Source of the DNA: Mesorhizobium waimense
GTDB lineage: Bacteria; Pseudomonadota; Alphaproteobacteria; Rhizobiales; Rhizobiaceae
Direction: 5' to 3'
Assembly: GCF_003601975.1 (NCBI RefSeq)
Contig: NZ_QZWZ01000033.1
Coordinates: 1-63,222 of the forward strand
Length of the DNA stretch: 63,222 nucleotides
Below the pieces are notes generated by a model that searched no databases, had not been told where the DNA came from, and saw only the letters and a list, made by a program, of their open reading frames with translations. Every line of letters starts with the position of its first letter. The stretch's first letter is position 1. The position numbers and the translations under genes are program-made. Positions 59,553 to 63,222 of this stretch are shown here, piece by piece.

Positions 59553-60663
59553 TATCGCAGTTGCCGCCCCGGTCGTCGGCCGCTCCCTGTGGGGGGATGC
59601 CTGGGCGCGCCTGAAAGCCAATCGCGCCGCCATGTTCAGCCTCTATTATCTCGCCTTCATAGGGGTGATCAGCGTGTTCGGACCCTGGTTCGTGCCGCAT
59701 CAATACACCACCATCTATGCCGACTACGTGCGCATGCCGCCGAGCTTCTCCGCCTATCCCAAGGCCGACATGATCGAGACCGCGCTCGACGAAGCGATCA
59801 AGCGCATGCGCGTCGACATCAAGGAATGGCGGCAGGAAGGCAGCAAGGTCTTCGTCACCGTCACCTCGACCAAGCCGATCGACGACCGCAACATCCGCTA
59901 TCTCGACCGCTCAGACGCCTTTGACGACACCAGGATAGAGAACAAATCGGCCGACGGCCTCCAAGCGACAATGAGCGCCTCGATCAAGCAGCAATATTTC
60001 CTGTTCGGCACCGACAACACCGGCCGCGATCTGTTGTCGCGCACGCTGATGGCCGGCCGCATATCGCTGGCCATCGGCCTGCTCGCCGGCGTCGTGGCGG
60101 TGGTCATCGGCGTGCTCTATGGCGCCACGGCCGGTTTTTCCGGCGGCAAGGTCGACGAGGTGATGATGCGCATCGTCGATGTGCTCTATTCGCTGCCCTT
60201 CATCTTCTTCGTCATCATGCTGGTGGTGTTCTTCGGCAGGAACTTCGTGCTGATGTTCCTGGCGGTAGGGGCCGTGCTTTGGCTCGACATGGCGCGCATC
60301 GTGCGCGGCCAGGCGCTGTCGATCCGCCGGCAGGAATATGTCCAGGCGGCCGAGGCGATGGGCGTCGGCCAGCGCGGCATCCTCTTGCGCCACGTCATCC
60401 CCAACCTGCTCGGCCCGGTCGTCATCTACATGACGCTGCTGGTGCCGCAGGTCATCATCCTGGAGAGTTTCCTGTCGTTCCTCGGCCTCGGCGTGCAGGA
60501 ACCGATGACCAGCTGGGGCGTACTGATCTCGGTCGGCGCCCAGAACATCGGCTCGGCCAACTGGTTGCTTTTGTTCCCGGCCTTCTTCCTCGTCTCGACG
60601 CTGTTCGCGCTGAACTTCGTCGGCGACGGCCTGCGCGATGCGCTCGACCCCAAGGACCGCTGA
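59545..60663 (+). CDS. oppC: oligopeptide ABC transporter, permease 2, with enlarged periplasmic loop
   Basis: The 372-residue permease starts MTDIAVAAPVVGRSLWGDAW. After helix 1 (about 32-50) comes an insert of about 100 residues (55-155), acidic/basic and soluble-looking, before the LFGTDNTGRDLLSR motif that normally follows shortly. The remaining five helices, the EAA loop (EAMGVGQRGILLRHVIPN) and FLSFLGLGVQEPMTSWG are typical. OppC is usually about 280-310 residues, so the insert accounts for the extra length; related OppC proteins in some proteobacteria share it. Confidence 0.93.
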   Translation: MTDIAVAAPVVGRSLWGDAWARLKANRAAMFSLYYLAFIGVISVFGPWFVPHQYTTIYADYVRMPPSFSAYPKADMIETALDEAIKRMRVDIKEWRQEGSKVFVTVTSTKPIDDRNIRYLDRSDAFDDTRIENKSADGLQATMSASIKQQYFLFGTDNTGRDLLSRTLMAGRISLAIGLLAGVVAVVIGVLYGATAGFSGGKVDEVMMRIVDVLYSLPFIFFVIMLVVFFGRNFVLMFLAVGAVLWLDMARIVRGQALSIRRQEYVQAAEAMGVGQRGILLRHVIPNLLGPVVIYMTLLVPQVIILESFLSFLGLGVQEPMTSWGVLISVGAQNIGSANWLLLFPAFFLVSTLFALNFVGDGLRDALDPKDR

Positions 60664-60664
60664 G

Positions 60665-62284
<1,620 letters not shown>

Positions 62285-62289
62285 GGGGA

Positions 62290-62303
62290 CCGTCGTCCGA
62301 CGG
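62290..62303. terminator. short hairpin between convergent oppDF and lipoprotein genes
   Basis: CCGTCG-TC-CGACGG forms a six-base stem six bases after the oppDF stop. The loop is only two bases and no T-run follows, so any termination role is weak. Confidence 0.25.
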
Positions 62304-62311
62304 CATGCAAC

Positions 62312-62653
62312 TCATTGCGAAGATGGGCAGCTGCGCTTCCTTGCTGCGACGATAGCTTGTTGCCGTTGCTGAAGCCGTTCGATCCTGGCCGTCTCGCGAT
62401 TGGCGACGGCAGTCTTGACGGTTGAGCCGCCGAGCAGCCAGCTCGGCACGCTGGTGTTGGCAACCTTGCCTCGGGTGATAGCGGTTTGCGAGATGTCGCT
62501 GGCGGTGTCGCCGAGCGCGCTGTTGAGTTCGACGCATGTCATCTTGTCGTACTTCGCTGAGTCGAGCGATCGGCCCGTCGATGAGCAGCCCGTTGCAAGA
62601 AGGAGCATGGCGGCCAAGGTGAATGGCAAGGCGGCCGTCGATGTCAGCTTCAT
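62312..62653 (-). CDS. small predicted lipoprotein of unknown function
   Basis: The 113-residue product has a lipoprotein signal: MKLTSTAALP, a hydrophobic core and the lipobox LATGC with C23, followed by SSTG. The mature part is helical and charged (SAKYDKMTCVELNSALGDTA, later ARIERLQQRQQAIVAARKR) with two more cysteines. Such small anchored proteins are common in Rhizobiales envelopes. No function is recognised. It is monocistronic and convergent with the opp operon. Confidence 0.78.
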   Translation of the reverse strand: MKLTSTAALPFTLAAMLLLATGCSSTGRSLDSAKYDKMTCVELNSALGDTASDISQTAITRGKVANTSVPSWLLGGSTVKTAVANRETARIERLQQRQQAIVAARKRSCPSSQ

Positions 62654-62839
62654 GTCTTGTCCGGTCTCGCCATTCCTGACTCCATGGTACCCGTGGAACT
62701 GGGGCAGGGCGCCATTAGGTCAAAGTGCGGGCTTGCTGTCGAGCATCATCGCGACTGGCCAAGGTATGGCTCGCTTTTGGAGCTGCTCGATTGATGTGGG
62801 GGTGGCGGGAGGAACAAACATCCAAGTGCTTGTTTTTTC

Positions 62840-62916
62840 TGGTCGGAGTGGCAGGATTTGAACCTGCGACCCCCTCGTCCCGAACGAGGTGCGCTACCAG
62901 GCTGCGCTACACTCCG
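62840..62916 (-). tRNA. tRNA-Pro (anticodon CGG)
   Basis: A 77-base cloverleaf including an encoded CCA. Acceptor CGGAGTG/CACTCCG, D arm GCGC...GCGC, anticodon stem CCTCG/CGAGG around the loop TTCGGGA, and T arm GCAGG/CCTGC around TTCAAAT. The CGG anticodon reads CCG codons, frequent in this GC-rich DNA. All stems pair perfectly. Confidence 0.97.
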
Positions 62917-63115
62917 TGACCAGACCGCGGGCTTATAGCCGCCGTACTTCGTTCCTGCAAGCGGCAATGGCAGCGCTTCTGTCGCATTTCGTCCGCGTTC
63001 GTCCGGCATGGCCGGAAAGCCCGGATTTTCCCCGGGATAAACACGGTCTAAAGGCTTGCGTGCTAAACCGCTGCATCGATAGATCGTATTTTGTGCCGTC
63101 TGGAGTTCTGCTGTC

Positions 63116-63222
63116 TTGCCCCCAAAAATCGTCGGCGACGCCCGGCCCAACAGCTTCGAATTCGAAACCGACGCGCTGATCAAGGCGTCCGGCTTTCGCG
63201 AATATGACGCGCGCTGGTGGTT
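63116..63222 (+). CDS. phosphomannomutase/phosphoglucomutase, N-terminal fragment (runs off window)
   Basis: The frame from a TTG reads PPKIVGDARPN, SFEFETDALIKASGFREYDA and RWWF up to the edge. The K-x-S/T-G-F-R-E-Y-D-A-R-W segment is the conserved N-terminus of AlgC/PmmB-type phosphohexomutases. GGAG lies about ten bases before the TTG, and no in-frame ATG is available upstream before the sequence loses resemblance. Only 36 residues are visible, so activity cannot be judged. Confidence 0.68.
   Translation, partial: MPPKIVGDARPNSFEFETDALIKASGFREYDARWW

Noticed and set aside
62746..63183. 145-codon open frame on the minus strand (contains VAQPGSAPRSGRGGRRFKSC)
   Set aside because: The middle of the frame is the translated tRNA-Pro gene, a well-known false protein; the rest has no family resemblance.

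Overview
The window reads as chromosomal DNA of an alphaproteobacterium of the order Rhizobiales, most likely Mesorhizobium or a close relative. The case rests on high GC with rhizobial codon use, the gene order glgP-glgB-glgC-glgA-pgm-glgX, an FrcBCA-type fructose transporter, a CysN-CysC (NodQ-like) fusion, a rhizobial palindromic intergenic repeat and a Tad-type TadE/TadG pair. This is judged from recognised protein families only; no database search was possible.

Positions 1-29.7 kb form a large surface-polysaccharide (O-antigen/LPS) locus. It opens with the end of an IS66-family element that has cut off a glycosyltransferase. A second GT4 gene follows, then a tight plus-strand cassette: a polyprenol-phosphate GT2, a methyltransferase, an LPG-synthase-TM-like membrane protein and a polytopic GT-C-like protein. 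A lone methyltransferase comes next. A long minus-strand series (20.5 down to 7.7 kb) encodes manB, manC, gmd and rmd (GDP-D-rhamnose supply), the Wzm/Wzt ABC exporter with a Wzt sugar-binding domain, two FkbM methyltransferases (one with a coiled coil) and a 1212-residue protein with three GT4 modules. A frameshifted VOC pseudogene separates this from rfbACBD (dTDP-L-rhamnose). A WbpM-like dehydratase, a small initiating phosphoglycosyltransferase and a WbpV-like reductase follow, a set that in known systems makes and transfers UDP-QuiNAc or UDP-FucNAc. A Wzy/WaaL-type membrane protein closes the locus. Genes between about 4.9 and 12.7 kb are visibly richer in A+T than the rest, which suggests imported DNA.

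From 30.2 to 33.8 kb lies sulfate activation (cysD, cysNC, cysQ), followed by an orphan DegT aminotransferase on the other strand. At 35.3-41.1 kb is a divergent fructose locus: fructokinase, an RbsD/FucU mutarotase homologue and a ROK repressor on the minus strand, and frcBCA on the plus strand. A strong inverted repeat sits in the shared promoter region. At 41.3-54.3 kb is a complete glycogen operon ending in glgX and a GH13 alpha-glucosidase, with a pair of inverted palindromic repeats between pgm and glgX.

The last part holds a lone TadE/TadG pair (minus), an oligopeptide ABC operon (oppA, oppB, oppC and a fused oppDF), a small lipoprotein, tRNA-Pro(CGG), and the first codons of a phosphomannomutase/phosphoglucomutase that runs off the window. 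No CRISPR array, rRNA, prophage or replication origin was seen.
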